DNA of 58,381 nucleotides from Streptomyces sp. TRM68367. GTDB taxonomy: Bacteria > Actinomycetota > Actinomycetes > Streptomycetales > Streptomycetaceae. Under the pieces are notes generated by a model that made no database searches, had not been told where the DNA came from, and saw nothing but the letters and a program-made list of their open reading frames with translations. Shown here piece after piece: positions 36,115 to 44,441 of this stretch. Position 1 is the first letter of the stretch; the number at the start of each line of letters is the position of its first letter. A program made the translations under genes and the position numbers. The stretch is taken from positions 1 to 58,381 of the forward strand of contig NZ_JACTVI010000013.1 in the NCBI RefSeq assembly GCF_014495685.1, in the 5' to 3' direction.

Positions 36115-37086
36115 GTGGCATCGAACCCGCTGCTCGGTGCGCTGACCACAAAGGTCAGAGCCGCGGCGCACGCCAGGACGCCGGCCTGCCCCTGCGGTGC
36201 CACCAGCGCGCTCGCGGACCGCCCCGACGGCACGGTCGTACGACACGCGGACACCGTCGCGAAGGCCCATGCCCCGGACACCGACCCCGCCGAGCTCGCT
36301 CATCGTCTCACCGCCGCCGCCCGCCTCCCCGACGTACTCCTGCCCCCGCTCACCCCGACACCCTCCGCCCTGGACGGCCGCCTCGTCACCTTCTGGCCGT
36401 ACGGCACCCCGGTCGACCCGGACGACCCTGACGCCGCGCCCTGGGAGGCCGCCGGCAGACTCCTCGCCCTCCTCCACCGGACCCCGGCAGACACCCTCCC
36501 GCCGGGCTTCCCCACGATGCGCGGCCCCGCCAAGGCGGCCCGCGCCGTCGTCCGCCTCCGCGCCCACACCGGCACCGCCGCCGGACGCGGACCGCACCCC
36601 GCGACCGCCACCGTCCTGCGCGCCTGGGCCACCCTCCCGCCCTGGGCCCACTCCGAGGCGCCCATGCCAACGCCGGCCACCACCCTGTGCCACGGCGACC
36701 TCCACCTCGGCCAGCTCGTACGCCACCCGGCACCCGATGGACCCTGGCTGCTCATCGACGTCGACGACCTCGGCACCGGCGTAGCGGCCTGGGACCTCGC
36801 CCGCCCCGCCGCCTGGTATGCCTGCGGCCTGCTCCCGCCCGACGAGTGGACCCGCTTCCTCACCGCCTACCGAACCGCCGACGGCCCCGCCGTCCCCCGC
36901 GACGGCGACCCCTGGCCCGTACTGGACGTCCCGGCCCGCGCCCTCACCGTGCAGACCGCCGCCCGGGCGATCACCAAGGCCCTGGCGGAGGGCCGTCACC
37001 TGGACGAGGTCGAGCAGTCCCTCGTGGACGCCTGCTCCCGAATGGCGTCCACCCCGCCCGAGTTGGCACACGAATACGCAAAGTAG
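36115..37086 (+). CDS. Aminoglycoside-phosphotransferase-fold kinase
   Basis: A 323-residue APH-family protein from GTG 36115 (AAGGAG four bases upstream; the frame is open to 35971 without an RBS). The catalytic loop is CHGDLHLGQL and the metal motif is IDVDDLGTG, corresponding to HGD-x4-N and IDW. In the loop, Gln replaces the usual Asn. Such enzymes phosphorylate small hydroxyl compounds; the substrate is unknown, and resistance should not be assumed. A conserved small zinc-ribbon gene follows. Confidence 0.8.
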   Translation: MASNPLLGALTTKVRAAAHARTPACPCGATSALADRPDGTVVRHADTVAKAHAPDTDPAELAHRLTAAARLPDVLLPPLTPTPSALDGRLVTFWPYGTPVDPDDPDAAPWEAAGRLLALLHRTPADTLPPGFPTMRGPAKAARAVVRLRAHTGTAAGRGPHPATATVLRAWATLPPWAHSEAPMPTPATTLCHGDLHLGQLVRHPAPDGPWLLIDVDDLGTGVAAWDLARPAAWYACGLLPPDEWTRFLTAYRTADGPAVPRDGDPWPVLDVPARALTVQTAARAITKALAEGRHLDEVEQSLVDACSRMASTPPELAHEYAK

Positions 37087-37165
37087 GGTGCAACCGACCG
37101 CAGCCGGACGGAGTCTGTCCTGGCGATGCGCGAAGCAGGACCGACCGGCGAGGAGTTGAACCGAC

Positions 37166-37465
37166 ATGCAGTGTCCGAAGTGCCGTGCGCCGATGCACAC
37201 CTACAACCGCAACGGCGTCCAGATTGAACAGTGCAGCGGCTGCCGCGGGATCTTTCTCGACTACGGCGAGCTGGAGTCGCTGACCCGCCTGGAGGCCCAG
37301 TGGTCCCAGCCGGCCCCACCGCCTCCGCCCGCCCCGCAGGCGTACCCGGCCCCGCCGGCCCCGGCCTGGGGTGCCCCGCACGGCGGCCACCACGGCGGCC
37401 ACCACGGTCATCACGGAGGCCACCGCCGGCACAAGAGCTTCGGGCACATGCTGTTCTCGTCCTGA
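37166..37465 (+). CDS. TFIIB-type zinc-ribbon protein with His-rich tail
   Basis: A 99-residue protein. A zinc ribbon of two CxxC pairs (MQCPKCRAP and CSGCRGIFLDYGELE) occupies residues 1-40. A Pro/Ala linker and a His/Gly-rich tail (GGHHGGHHGHHGGHRRHK) follow, ending SFGHMLFSS. The ribbon resembles the small zf-TFIIB proteins of unknown function; the tail could bind Ni, Zn or Cu. ATG 37166 follows GAGGAGTTGAACCGAC. It is next to the APH gene by 79 bp. Confidence 0.85.
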   Translation: MQCPKCRAPMHTYNRNGVQIEQCSGCRGIFLDYGELESLTRLEAQWSQPAPPPPPAPQAYPAPPAPAWGAPHGGHHGGHHGHHGGHRRHKSFGHMLFSS

Positions 37466-37525
37466 CGCGAGACCTGGCACGACGAAGCCCCCGGCCACGC
37501 GAGACGGCCGGGGGCTTCGAGTGTG

Positions 37526-37597
37526 TGGACGATACTGGGATTGAACCAGTGACCTCTTCCGTGTCAGGGAAGCGCTCTCCCGCTGAGCTAATCGTCC
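37526..37597 (-). tRNA. tRNA-Val(GAC), copy 1
   Basis: A 72-nt cloverleaf with acceptor GGACGAT/ATCGTCC, anticodon loop CTGACAC (GAC) and T-loop GGTTCAATCCC. CCA is not encoded. It is the most downstream of five minus-strand tRNA genes. Confidence 0.95.
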
Positions 37598-37641
37598 TCG
37601 GGGACCACGACCACTCGGAGGAGTGGATCATGGGCACTACG

Positions 37642-37713
37642 TGCGCGATACTGGGATTGAACCAGTGACCTCTTCCGTGTCAGGGAAGCGCTCTCCCGCT
37701 GAGCTAATCGCGC
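37642..37713 (-). tRNA. tRNA-Val(GAC), copy 2
   Basis: 72 nt with the same body as its neighbours but acceptor GCGCGAT/ATCGCGC instead of GGACGAT, a compensated stem change. The anticodon is GAC. Confidence 0.95.
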
Positions 37714-37731
37714 GGGGATCCGAAGATCCGG

Positions 37732-37803
37732 TGGACGATACTGGGATTGAACCAGTGACCTCTTCCGTGTCAGGGAAGCGCTCTCCCGCTGAGCTAATCG
37801 TCC
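37732..37803 (-). tRNA. tRNA-Val(GAC), copy 3
   Basis: 72 nt, identical to copy 1, with anticodon GAC. It lies 18 bp from copy 2. Confidence 0.95.
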
Positions 37804-37807
37804 TTGG

Positions 37808-37878
37808 AGGTGGAGACGGGATTTGAACCCGTGTAGACGGCTTTGCAGGCCGTTGCCTCGCCTCTCGGCCACTCCACC
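37808..37878 (-). tRNA. tRNA-Cys(GCA)
   Basis: 71 nt with acceptor GGTGGAG/CTCCACC and anticodon GCA in the loop CTGCAAA. It lies only 4 bp from Val copy 3, so the cluster is one transcript. Confidence 0.95.
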
Positions 37879-37917
37879 AGGAGTGCAGGGAACCAGCAAG
37901 ATCCCCTTCTTCCTTCG

Positions 37918-37990
37918 AGCGGACGACGAGGCTCGAACTCGCGACCTCAACCTTGGCAAGGTTGCGCTCTACCAACTGAGCTACGTCCGC
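37918..37990 (-). tRNA. tRNA-Gly(GCC)
   Basis: 73 nt with acceptor GCGGACG/CGTCCGC and anticodon GCC in the loop TTGCCAA. It is the first gene of the cluster Gly-Cys-Val-Val-Val. Confidence 0.95.
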
Positions 37991-38168
37991 TTGTCGTTTC
38001 GGTCCGCTCCCGCGTCCCGGCGACGGATTGAACTCTAGCGGATTCCGGGGCCAGTACAAAAACGCGTTTGTGCAGCGTGCTGCGCTACGCCTGGTCACGG
38101 GGCAGGTCGGGGTGTTGGAAACGCCACGATCCGGTCACCCGTGGCACGCCCGCTCTAGACTCGATCAC

Positions 38169-39326
38169 GTGCTCGACATGCCAGCCCTCGCCCGCTTCGG
38201 CGGTCGCGTCGCCACGGGGCTCCTCGACGTCACGGGCGACCCCGCCGCCCTGGACTCCAGCGGCTTCTGGGCCGTCTGCGCCGACTACGAGGGCCGCCTG
38301 ACCTGCGCCCGCTTCCGTGACGTACGCCACGAACCCGTGCCGACTCCGGTGCCGGGCGCCTGGCGCGGACCGGCGCCCGACGCCTGGACGTCCTCCCTCG
38401 ACCGCGCCGCGTACACGGCGGGCGTGCGGCGCATCCGCGAGCACATCAGGGCCGGCGACGTCTACCAGGCGAACCTGTGCCGGGTGCTGTCGGCGCCCGT
38501 CGCACCGGACGCCGACGTGGACGCCCTCACCGCGCTGCTCGCGCGCGGCAACCCGGCGCCGTACGCGGGGACGATACGGCTGCCCCGGCACGGCGTGGAG
38601 ATAGCCACCGCGTCTCCCGAGCTGTTCCTGCGGCGCGCCGGGCGGATCGTCGAGTCCGGGCCGATCAAGGGCACCGGGCGCACCGAGACGGACCTCCTGG
38701 AGAAGGACTACGCCGAGAACGTGATGATCGTGGACCTGGTCCGCAACGACATCGGCCGGGTCTGCGCCACCGGCAGCGTCACCGTCCCCGACCTGTGCGC
38801 CGTGGAGAAGCATCCCGGCCTGGTCCACCTCGTCTCCACCGTGCGCGGCGAGCTGCGCGCGGACGTCGGCTGGCCGGAGCTGCTGGCGGCGGCATTCCCG
38901 CCCGGCTCGGTCACCGGCGCGCCCAAGTCGAGCGCCCTGCGCATCCTGGCCGCCCTGGAGCCCGCGCCCCGCGGCCCGTACTGCGGCGGCATCGGCTGGG
39001 TCGACGCCGACCGGGGCACCGGCGAGCTGGCCGTCGGCATCCGCACCTTCTGGATCGACCGGACCGGTTCGGACACGGCCATGGTGCGCTTCGGCACCGG
39101 CGCGGGCATCACCTGGGGGTCCGACCCCGAGGGGGAGTGGCGCGAGACCGAGCTGAAGGCCTCCCGGCTGCTCGCGGTAGCGTCGGGAGCGTACGAGGTG
39201 AGTGAAGGGACCTTTACGTGCTGTGCTGTCCCGGGGGACGCTGCAGCCGACAGCGGCTCCGCCGCGGGCCGGACCCCCGGCCGGTCCCATACGCCCGGCA
39301 CTGAGTTGCGAGGTAGAGACCAGTGA
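38169..39326 (+). CDS. pabB: Chorismate-binding enzyme, aminodeoxychorismate synthase component I-like
   Basis: A 385-residue PabB/TrpE-family protein that would aminate chorismate for p-aminobenzoate (folate). Core motifs are PIKGTGRTETD (normally PIKGTR), LVRNDIGRVC, KHPGLVHLVSTV and PPGSVTGAPK. GTG 38169 lies eight bases after TAGACT (38155-38160), so a leaderless start is likely; the frame is open to 38028. The glutaminase partner (PabA) is not in the window. The stop overlaps the pabC-like gene by 4 bp. Confidence 0.87.
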   Translation: MLDMPALARFGGRVATGLLDVTGDPAALDSSGFWAVCADYEGRLTCARFRDVRHEPVPTPVPGAWRGPAPDAWTSSLDRAAYTAGVRRIREHIRAGDVYQANLCRVLSAPVAPDADVDALTALLARGNPAPYAGTIRLPRHGVEIATASPELFLRRAGRIVESGPIKGTGRTETDLLEKDYAENVMIVDLVRNDIGRVCATGSVTVPDLCAVEKHPGLVHLVSTVRGELRADVGWPELLAAAFPPGSVTGAPKSSALRILAALEPAPRGPYCGGIGWVDADRGTGELAVGIRTFWIDRTGSDTAMVRFGTGAGITWGSDPEGEWRETELKASRLLAVASGAYEVSEGTFTCCAVPGDAAADSGSAAGRTPGRSHTPGTELRGRDQ

Positions 39327-40144
39327 AGCTATGGCTCGACGGCGGGCTTCAGGACATCGAGTCCGCCCGTGTCTCCGTCTTCGACCACGGACTGACCGTG
39401 GGCGACGGCATCTTCGAAACGGTGAAGGCGGTCGAGGGGAAGCCGTTCGCGCTCACCCGGCATCTCGACCGGCTGACCCGCTCCGCGCGCGGCCTCGGCC
39501 TGCCCGACCCGGACCTCGACGAGGTACGCCGTGCCTGCGCCGCCGTCCTCGACGCCAACCCGATGCCCCTCGGACGCCTGCGCATCACCTACACCGGTGG
39601 CCACGGCCCACTCGGTTCCGACCGCGGCGAGCAGGGCCCGACCCTTGTGGTCGCCCTCGGCGCGACCACCCGCCGCCCCGACTCCACCGCCGTCGTCACG
39701 GTCCCCTGGACCCGCAACGAGCGCGGCGCGCTGACGGGTCTGAAGACGACCTCGTACGCCGAGAACGTCGTCGCGCTCGCCCGCGCCCGCCAGCACAGCG
39801 CCTCCGAGGCCCTGTTCGGCAACACCGTCGGGCAGCTGTGCGAGGGCACCGGGTCGAACGTCTTCGTCGTCCTCGACGGCGAGATCCACACCCCGCCGCT
39901 CGCCTCCGGCTGCCTCGCCGGCATCACCCGCGCCCTGACCGTCGAGTGGACCGGCGCCAAGGAGACGGACCTGCCGCTGGATGTGCTGGAGCGGGCCGAG
40001 GAGGTCTTCCTCACGTCCACGCTGCGGGACGTGCAGGCCGTGCACCGGGTCGACGACCGCGAGCTGCCCGGTGCCCCGGGGCCGGTGACCGCCAAGGCCA
40101 TGCGGGTCTTCGATGAGCGTTCCGGGGACGACCTCGATCCCTGA
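39323..40144 (+). CDS. pabC: Aminodeoxychorismate lyase-like PLP enzyme (class IV)
   Basis: A 273-residue fold-type IV PLP enzyme. The PLP lysine is in LKTTSYAENV, and the cofactor phosphate region is GNTVGQLCEGTGSNVF. It would convert aminodeoxychorismate to p-aminobenzoate and pyruvate. A branched-chain or D-amino-acid transaminase is the alternative, but the 4-bp overlap (GTGA) with the pabB-like gene supports pabC. Confidence 0.85.
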   Translation: MKLWLDGGLQDIESARVSVFDHGLTVGDGIFETVKAVEGKPFALTRHLDRLTRSARGLGLPDPDLDEVRRACAAVLDANPMPLGRLRITYTGGHGPLGSDRGEQGPTLVVALGATTRRPDSTAVVTVPWTRNERGALTGLKTTSYAENVVALARARQHSASEALFGNTVGQLCEGTGSNVFVVLDGEIHTPPLASGCLAGITRALTVEWTGAKETDLPLDVLERAEEVFLTSTLRDVQAVHRVDDRELPGAPGPVTAKAMRVFDERSGDDLDP

Positions 40145-40219
40145 AAGCGTGGCAAGATCCAGGAAAGCCCGCTGAAACCAGGCTGACGTCGGCCCCTGTC
40201 ACCGGGTAGAACACCCGTG

Positions 40220-41044
40220 ATGACCACCACCCTGCGGCCGACCGAGCCGCTTCAGCACAACGCCGACGGAACGCGGTCACGCCGCTACGAGGTGTGCGTC
40301 AACAGCCGTCCCGTGGGCACCATACGCATCGGCACACATCCGGTCTTCGGTGACGCGGTGGCCCGCATCCAGAAGCTGCGGATCGAGGAAGCGGACCGGC
40401 GGCGCGGCCGGGGCACGGTGGCCGTGCTCGCTGCCGAGGAGATCGCGCGCGGCTGGGGCTGCCAGCGCATCGAGGCGATGGTCCCCGCCGAGCCGGAGGC
40501 GGCCTTTCGCCTCGCCACGGCGCTGGGGTACGTGGTGCGCAACCGCAACTTGGAGAAGCCGCTCGGCGACGTCCCGCCCGGCCTGCCCGAGGGCAGCCAC
40601 GCGCGGCCCATGACCAGGGCCGAGTTCGGGCCCTGGCTGGACAAGGGGCGGGAGGACTACGCCCGGAGCTGGACCGAGCGCGGCGTCCCGGAGACCGAGG
40701 CCCGGGCCAAGTCCGAGCGGGACCACGCCACCCTCCTGCCGGACGGCCACGCCACGCCGGGCATGCTCGTGAGCGTCCTCGAACACGAGGGGACCCCGGT
40801 AGGCACGCTGTGGCTGGCGCTGCGCGACGAGAAGGCCTTCGTCTACGACGTCGAGACCGACGCCGCTCACCGCGGCAAGGGCCACGGGCGCACGCTCATG
40901 CTGCTGGCCGAGGCCCAGACGATCGCCGCGAACAAGCGGACCCTCGGCCTCAACGTCTTCGCCGGCAACACCCCGGCCGAACGGCTCTATGAGTCACTCG
41001 GTTATGAGACGAAGCAGTACGCGCTGTACAAGCCCCTGCTGTAG
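40220..41044 (+). CDS. Protein with two GNAT acetyltransferase domains
   Basis: A 274-residue tandem GNAT protein. The N-terminal half has QKLRIEEADRRRGRGTVAVLAAEEI, with R-R-G-R-G as a degenerate CoA loop. The C-terminal half has HRGKGHGRTLMLLAEAQTI and LNVFAGNTPAERLYESLGYE, a good GNAT signature. ATG 40220 or GTG 40217 are possible starts; no strong RBS is seen. The substrate is unknown. Tandem GNATs in actinobacteria include mycothiol synthase, but this does not show its specific pattern. Confidence 0.8.
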   Translation: MTTTLRPTEPLQHNADGTRSRRYEVCVNSRPVGTIRIGTHPVFGDAVARIQKLRIEEADRRRGRGTVAVLAAEEIARGWGCQRIEAMVPAEPEAAFRLATALGYVVRNRNLEKPLGDVPPGLPEGSHARPMTRAEFGPWLDKGREDYARSWTERGVPETEARAKSERDHATLLPDGHATPGMLVSVLEHEGTPVGTLWLALRDEKAFVYDVETDAAHRGKGHGRTLMLLAEAQTIAANKRTLGLNVFAGNTPAERLYESLGYETKQYALYKPLL

Positions 41045-41115
41045 CAGCGACCGGGGACGGTTTGTACGCGGCGCCAGGATGGCGGGGAGGCGCGTCAGCC
41101 CTCCTGCCCCTGGCC

Positions 41116-41655
41116 TTACCCCTGCTCCTGCCCGTGCTCCTGCTCGGCGAGCAGCCGGTCCGCGATCTCCTCGACGCGCTCGCGCAGCCCCTCCTGGCTC
41201 CTGCCGCCGACGAGGCGCTCGCCACCGATGACGTACGTCGGTGTGCCGGTCACGCCGATCGCCTTGCCCTCGGCCTGGTCCGCGTCGACGATCAGGATGT
41301 GCCGGCCGTCGATCAGCGCGGTGTCGAACTCCTCAGCGTCCAGGCCGAGTTCGCGGGCCACCTCGACCAGGAAGGGTTCGCCCTTACGGGCCAGCTCCTC
41401 GACCCGGCCCAGCACGGCCTCGACGTACAGCCATCCCCGCCCCTGCTCCAGGGCCTCCTCGGCGGCCTGCGCGGCGGCGAAGGCGTGCTTGTGCTTTTCC
41501 AGCGGGAAGTGCCGCAGCCGCAGGTGCAGACGGTCGCCGTAGCGGTCCCGCAGGGCGCGCAGGTCGTCCAGGGCGGTGTGGCAGTCCGGGCACTGCAGCT
41601 CGCACCAGACGTCGAGGACCGGGGCGGTGGGACGGGCGGGGGAGGAGTCGCTCAT
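41116..41655 (-). CDS. DsbA-family thioredoxin-fold oxidoreductase
   Basis: A 179-residue cytoplasmic protein (no signal) with a redox motif CPDC in VWCELQCPDCHTALDDLRAL. The cis-Pro loop TGTPTYVIGG follows the inserted helical domain. It resembles FrnE or other DsbA-like oxidoreductases and probably oxidises or isomerises disulfides or reduces a small molecule. ATG 41655 is the start. It is divergent from the membrane protein at 41920. Confidence 0.85.
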   Translation of the reverse strand: MSDSSPARPTAPVLDVWCELQCPDCHTALDDLRALRDRYGDRLHLRLRHFPLEKHKHAFAAAQAAEEALEQGRGWLYVEAVLGRVEELARKGEPFLVEVARELGLDAEEFDTALIDGRHILIVDADQAEGKAIGVTGTPTYVIGGERLVGGRSQEGLRERVEEIADRLLAEQEHGQEQG

Positions 41656-41919
41656 GCCGGCCAGTCTTCCAGCCCCGGCTCCCCGGGCCCAAACGGACCG
41701 TGCAGGTCAGGGGGTACGGCGGGACGGCCGCTGCCCGTGGCCCGGAGAGCCGTCGGCCGCGCCGGGCACGCGTGGTCGTACGCCGACACCGGCACTTTCG
41801 TAGGAGTCGACCCGGAGATGTCCCTGATGTCGGGCTGGGGCATGGCCGGGCGGGCCTGGGCGGTGCAGGATGGAAGGGACGAACGAGCCCTGCCCGACCG
41901 AGCCTGCCTGGAGGACCGG

Positions 41920-42369
41920 ATGATTGCCGAGACCGTGTGTTCCGCCGTGGCCGCGGCCGGCCTGGGCATCGCGGCGATCACGGCGTACCGCAAGCGTTTT
42001 CTCGCGGCCACCCGCATCGCCGCCTACTCGCTCGTGCCCCTCGGCCTGGTGATGACCGGTGTCGTGGACTGGCTGGCCGACACCGCGTTCAGCCCGATGG
42101 CCTGGGCCGGATTCGGGGTGCTCGGCGCCTCGTGGGTGCTGTTCGCGAGCACGCGCGCGGTGGAGCGCCGCCGGGGCGGTACCCGCAAGGAGCGCAAGGC
42201 GGCCCGGTCGGCGGCCGAGCGCGAGGCGGTCGCCCCCGAAGCATCGGCTGCCACCCTGGGCCCGGCCAACCGCCCGGCCGCCCGCCCGGCGGCGAAGCCC
42301 GCGGCCGAGTCCCGCGGTGACGACGACTTCAGCGACATCGAGGCCATCCTGAAGAAGCACGGCATTTGA
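41920..42369 (+). CDS. Membrane protein with conserved acidic C-terminus
   Basis: A 149-residue protein from ATG 41920 (GAGGACCGG before it). Three helices occupy the first 80 residues (VCSAVAAAGLGIAAITAY, YSLVPLGLVMTGVVDWL, AWAGFGVLGASWVLF). A basic, Ala/Pro-rich region follows, with a terminal DDFSDIEAILKKHGI. Such a short C-terminal amphipathic segment is a likely partner-binding motif. The function is not recognised. Confidence 0.7.
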   Translation: MIAETVCSAVAAAGLGIAAITAYRKRFLAATRIAAYSLVPLGLVMTGVVDWLADTAFSPMAWAGFGVLGASWVLFASTRAVERRRGGTRKERKAARSAAEREAVAPEASAATLGPANRPAARPAAKPAAESRGDDDFSDIEAILKKHGI

Positions 42370-42518
42370 CGGCCGCATGGCGGACTGAAACGACTGGGTC
42401 CACCGGCGTCCGGAAGCGATCACAACCTGAACCGGACATCACGGAAAACAGCGAACTCCCGTTCTTTCCGTGCAGGTGATCGCGCGGGGGGCGGTGACTG
42501 CGTCATCATCGCCGCGAG

Positions 42519-42671
42519 ATGCTGGACACGTCACAGAGGGAGGCCGCGCCGCCGCAGGACGAGCCGCGCGGCTGTCTTTTCGCCCTTTCCCAGCCACCGC
42601 TGATGATCTTCCTTGCGGTGATCGGGTGTCTGCTGCTCATGGCCTCGTTGCACGATCTGCTGTTGCTGTGA
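42519..42671 (+). CDS. 50-residue membrane protein, unannotated-size ORF
   Basis: ATG 42519 to TGA 42671 encodes MLDTSQREAAPPQDEPRGCL, then FALSQPPLMIFLAVIGCLLL and MASLHDLLLL. It has one long hydrophobic segment and good third-position GC. It lies alone between the membrane protein and the CGNR gene. No strong RBS is visible. It is a plausible small conserved Streptomyces protein. Confidence 0.5.
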   Translation: MLDTSQREAAPPQDEPRGCLFALSQPPLMIFLAVIGCLLLMASLHDLLLL

Positions 42672-42740
42672 GCCGTACCCGCGGTCCCCGGCGCCACCCG
42701 CCGGGGCCGCGTTGCCGGCCCGTGTCTCGCACCGGGCTTT

Positions 42741-43319
42741 TCAGCCCGCCGCTTCCTTGCGCCGCGCCCGGTACGCGGCGACGTGCAGGCGGTTGCCGCA
42801 GGTGCGGCTGTCGCAGTAGCGCCGCGAGCGGTTGCGGGAGAGGTCGACGAAGGCGTGCCGGCAGTCGGGTGCCTCGCAGCGCCGCAGCCGTTCCTGCTCG
42901 CCGGCGACCACGAAGAACGCCAGCGCCATGCCGCAGTCGGCGGCCAGGTGGTCGGCGACGGAGGCGCCGGGCGCGAAGTAGTGCACGTGCCAGTCGTAGC
43001 CGTCGTGGTCCGTGAGCCGGGGAGTGGTGCCCGCCGCCGCGACCAGGTCGTTGATCAGCCCCGCGGCGCTTCGGGGATCGGGGGCCGCGAAGACCGCGGC
43101 GAACCGCCCGCGGATCTTGCGTACCGCGGACAGATCGAACTCCGAGAGCGTTCCGACATCGCTGATTTCGTGCTTTCGTACGAAATCTGCGAGGGCGGCG
43201 ACATCCGGCAGCCCGTCCGGCGCCGTGTCGTCCTCCGGCGCCGTGTCGTCCTCCGGCGCCGTGTTCACCAGATCGACCACGGTGTCGAGGGCGCACCGGG
43301 CGTCGTGGGTGATCAGCAC
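42741..43319 (-). CDS. CGNR zinc-finger regulator-like protein
   Basis: A 192-residue protein. The N-terminal ABATE-type region has LITHDARCALDTVVDLVNT. The C-terminal zinc finger has CEAPDCRHAFVDLSRNRSRR and then YCDSRTCGNRLHVAAYRARR, the CGNR motif. It is likely a DNA-binding regulator. GTG 43319 follows GGGAGCGAAAT. A tandem 18-bp repeat (43217-43264) inserts TAPEDD repeats after the N-terminal helix. Confidence 0.88.
   Translation of the reverse strand: MLITHDARCALDTVVDLVNTAPEDDTAPEDDTAPDGLPDVAALADFVRKHEISDVGTLSEFDLSAVRKIRGRFAAVFAAPDPRSAAGLINDLVAAAGTTPRLTDHDGYDWHVHYFAPGASVADHLAADCGMALAFFVVAGEQERLRRCEAPDCRHAFVDLSRNRSRRYCDSRTCGNRLHVAAYRARRKEAAG
43217..43264 (-). repeat. 18-bp tandem repeat within the CGNR gene
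   Basis: CCGGCGCCGTGTCGTCCT occurs twice in full and once in part, in frame. It encodes repeated TAPEDD near residues 22-36. Confidence 0.85.
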
Positions 43320-43527
43320 ATTTCGCTCCCTGGCCTGAGGTCGGGCGGGCGCCCGCCGATGCTGGCCGATCGTAGCGGCTCCTGCGCCCGCCGCACCGTC
43401 CTCGTCCCGCACATGACTTCGAATACAACGCCACGACCCCCGGCAGGGTTCCCACCGAGACGGCCAGCCCTCTGCTGACGACCGCAGCGGAGGTACCCCC
43501 AGGGCGGTACGGGTGGGCGGGCCCCTA

Positions 43528-43687
43528 GCGCCGGGCTGCGCACCCGACCCCGGCCAGCCGCGGCACTGAGCGCCCTGAGGGCAAGGTTCAGCCGACGCAG
43601 TCACCCCGCGCCGGGCTGCGCACCCGACCCCCGGGCGGCCGCAGCACCGGGCGCCTGGCCGGCGCAGTCCAGCCGGCGCGGACCCCG
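43528..43687. repeat. 80-bp tandem duplication
   Basis: Two 80-bp units (43528-43607 and 43608-43687) share an exact 24-bp start (GCGCCGGGCTGCGCACCCGA, continuing CCCC) and drift afterwards. They lie in the 517 bp gap between the CGNR gene and ssgB. The rest of this gap holds only the hairpin at 43723-43761. Confidence 0.75.
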
Positions 43688-43722
43688 CACGTGTCGCAAT
43701 GACCCCAGCACGGCACGTACAC

Positions 43723-43761
43723 ACACCGGCGCCGACACCCCAAAGGTGCCGGCGCCGGTGT
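43723..43761 (-). terminator. Likely ssgB terminator
   Basis: ACACCGGCGCCGACACC pairs with GGTGCCGGCGCCGGTGT with one mismatch and a five-base loop, 76 bp after the ssgB stop. It has no T-run. Confidence 0.7.
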
Positions 43762-43836
43762 CTCCCGTATGCGGTTGTCCTGGCCCGAGCCGTCACCCCG
43801 AGTCGACGGCGCCGGGCGGCTTCGTGTGGCCTCGAC

Positions 43837-44250
43837 CTAGCTTTCCGCCAGGATGTGCGAGAGCTCCTGATCGAGATCGAAATGCCGGTGCTCCGTGCCC
43901 GGCGGCACGGCGGCGTCTGTCCGCTTCAGGAAGGACTCCAGGGCCCGCGCCGGGGCCTCAAGCAGGGCCTCGCCCTCCGGGGAGCTGAGGGCGATGCACA
44001 CGACGCCCTGACCGTGACTGCGCGACGGCCAGACGCGTACGTCGCCGGTGCCGGTGGGGCGGTGCAGTCCCTCGGCGAGGAGGTCGCGGGCGAATACCCA
44101 CTCGACGGTTTCCTCGGCTCCGGTGTGGAAGGTGGCGTGCACGGCGTAGGGGTCGGCCGTGTCGTACCGCAGGCCTGCGGGGACAGGCAGGGAGGACTCG
44201 CTCGACACAACGAGGCGCAGGTGCAGCTCGCAGCTGACCGTGGTGTTCAT
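43837..44250 (-). CDS. ssgB: Sporulation-specific cell-division activator SsgB
   Basis: The 137-residue SsgB, which in Streptomyces recruits FtsZ to future septum sites in aerial hyphae and is needed for sporulation. The near-invariant sequence includes NTTVSCELHLRLVVSSESSL, YDTADPYAVHATFHTGAEE and VWPSRSHGQGVVCIALSSPE. ATG 44250 gives the standard length; the frame is open to 44316. It is divergent from the TIGR02611 membrane gene. The 191-bp shared control region holds an AAACCC-N6-GGGTTT inverted repeat. Confidence 0.97.
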   Translation of the reverse strand: MNTTVSCELHLRLVVSSESSLPVPAGLRYDTADPYAVHATFHTGAEETVEWVFARDLLAEGLHRPTGTGDVRVWPSRSHGQGVVCIALSSPEGEALLEAPARALESFLKRTDAAVPPGTEHRHFDLDQELSHILAES

Positions 44251-44331
44251 AAGCGCCAGGGCCTTTCGCTCAGTGTGCGCTCGGGGATTCGCACGTCGGC
44301 GAAATCGACATGCCACCTACGGTGCCGTTGT

Positions 44332-44349
44332 AAACCCCTCTGAGGGTTT
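44332..44349. promoter_or_regulatory. Inverted repeat in the ssgB control region
   Basis: AAACCC-CTCTGA-GGGTTT. On the minus strand it ends in GTTTAC, which is also a possible -35 for an alternative sigma factor. It is a candidate operator only. Confidence 0.35.
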
Positions 44350-44441
44350 TGCGTGTCTTTACGTAACTCTTCCGGCCCAGAGATCGTTCGCGCCGTGCCG
44401 CCATTCCGGTGACAGGTTTCCCTCCGGTAGTGTTCGGCCGT

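Noticed and set aside
36115..37086. Antibiotic-resistance aminoglycoside phosphotransferase
   Set aside because: Only the general APH fold is visible, and the catalytic loop has Gln in place of Asn. No evidence supports a drug substrate.
37526..37990. CRISPR-like repeats in 37.5-38.0 kb
   Set aside because: The repeated blocks are tRNA-Val genes with cloverleaf folds and anticodons, not CRISPR repeats.
41062..41919. Long upstream extension of the membrane protein at 41920
   Set aside because: It runs antisense through the DsbA-like gene and has no RBS. The helix-rich protein starts naturally at 41920.
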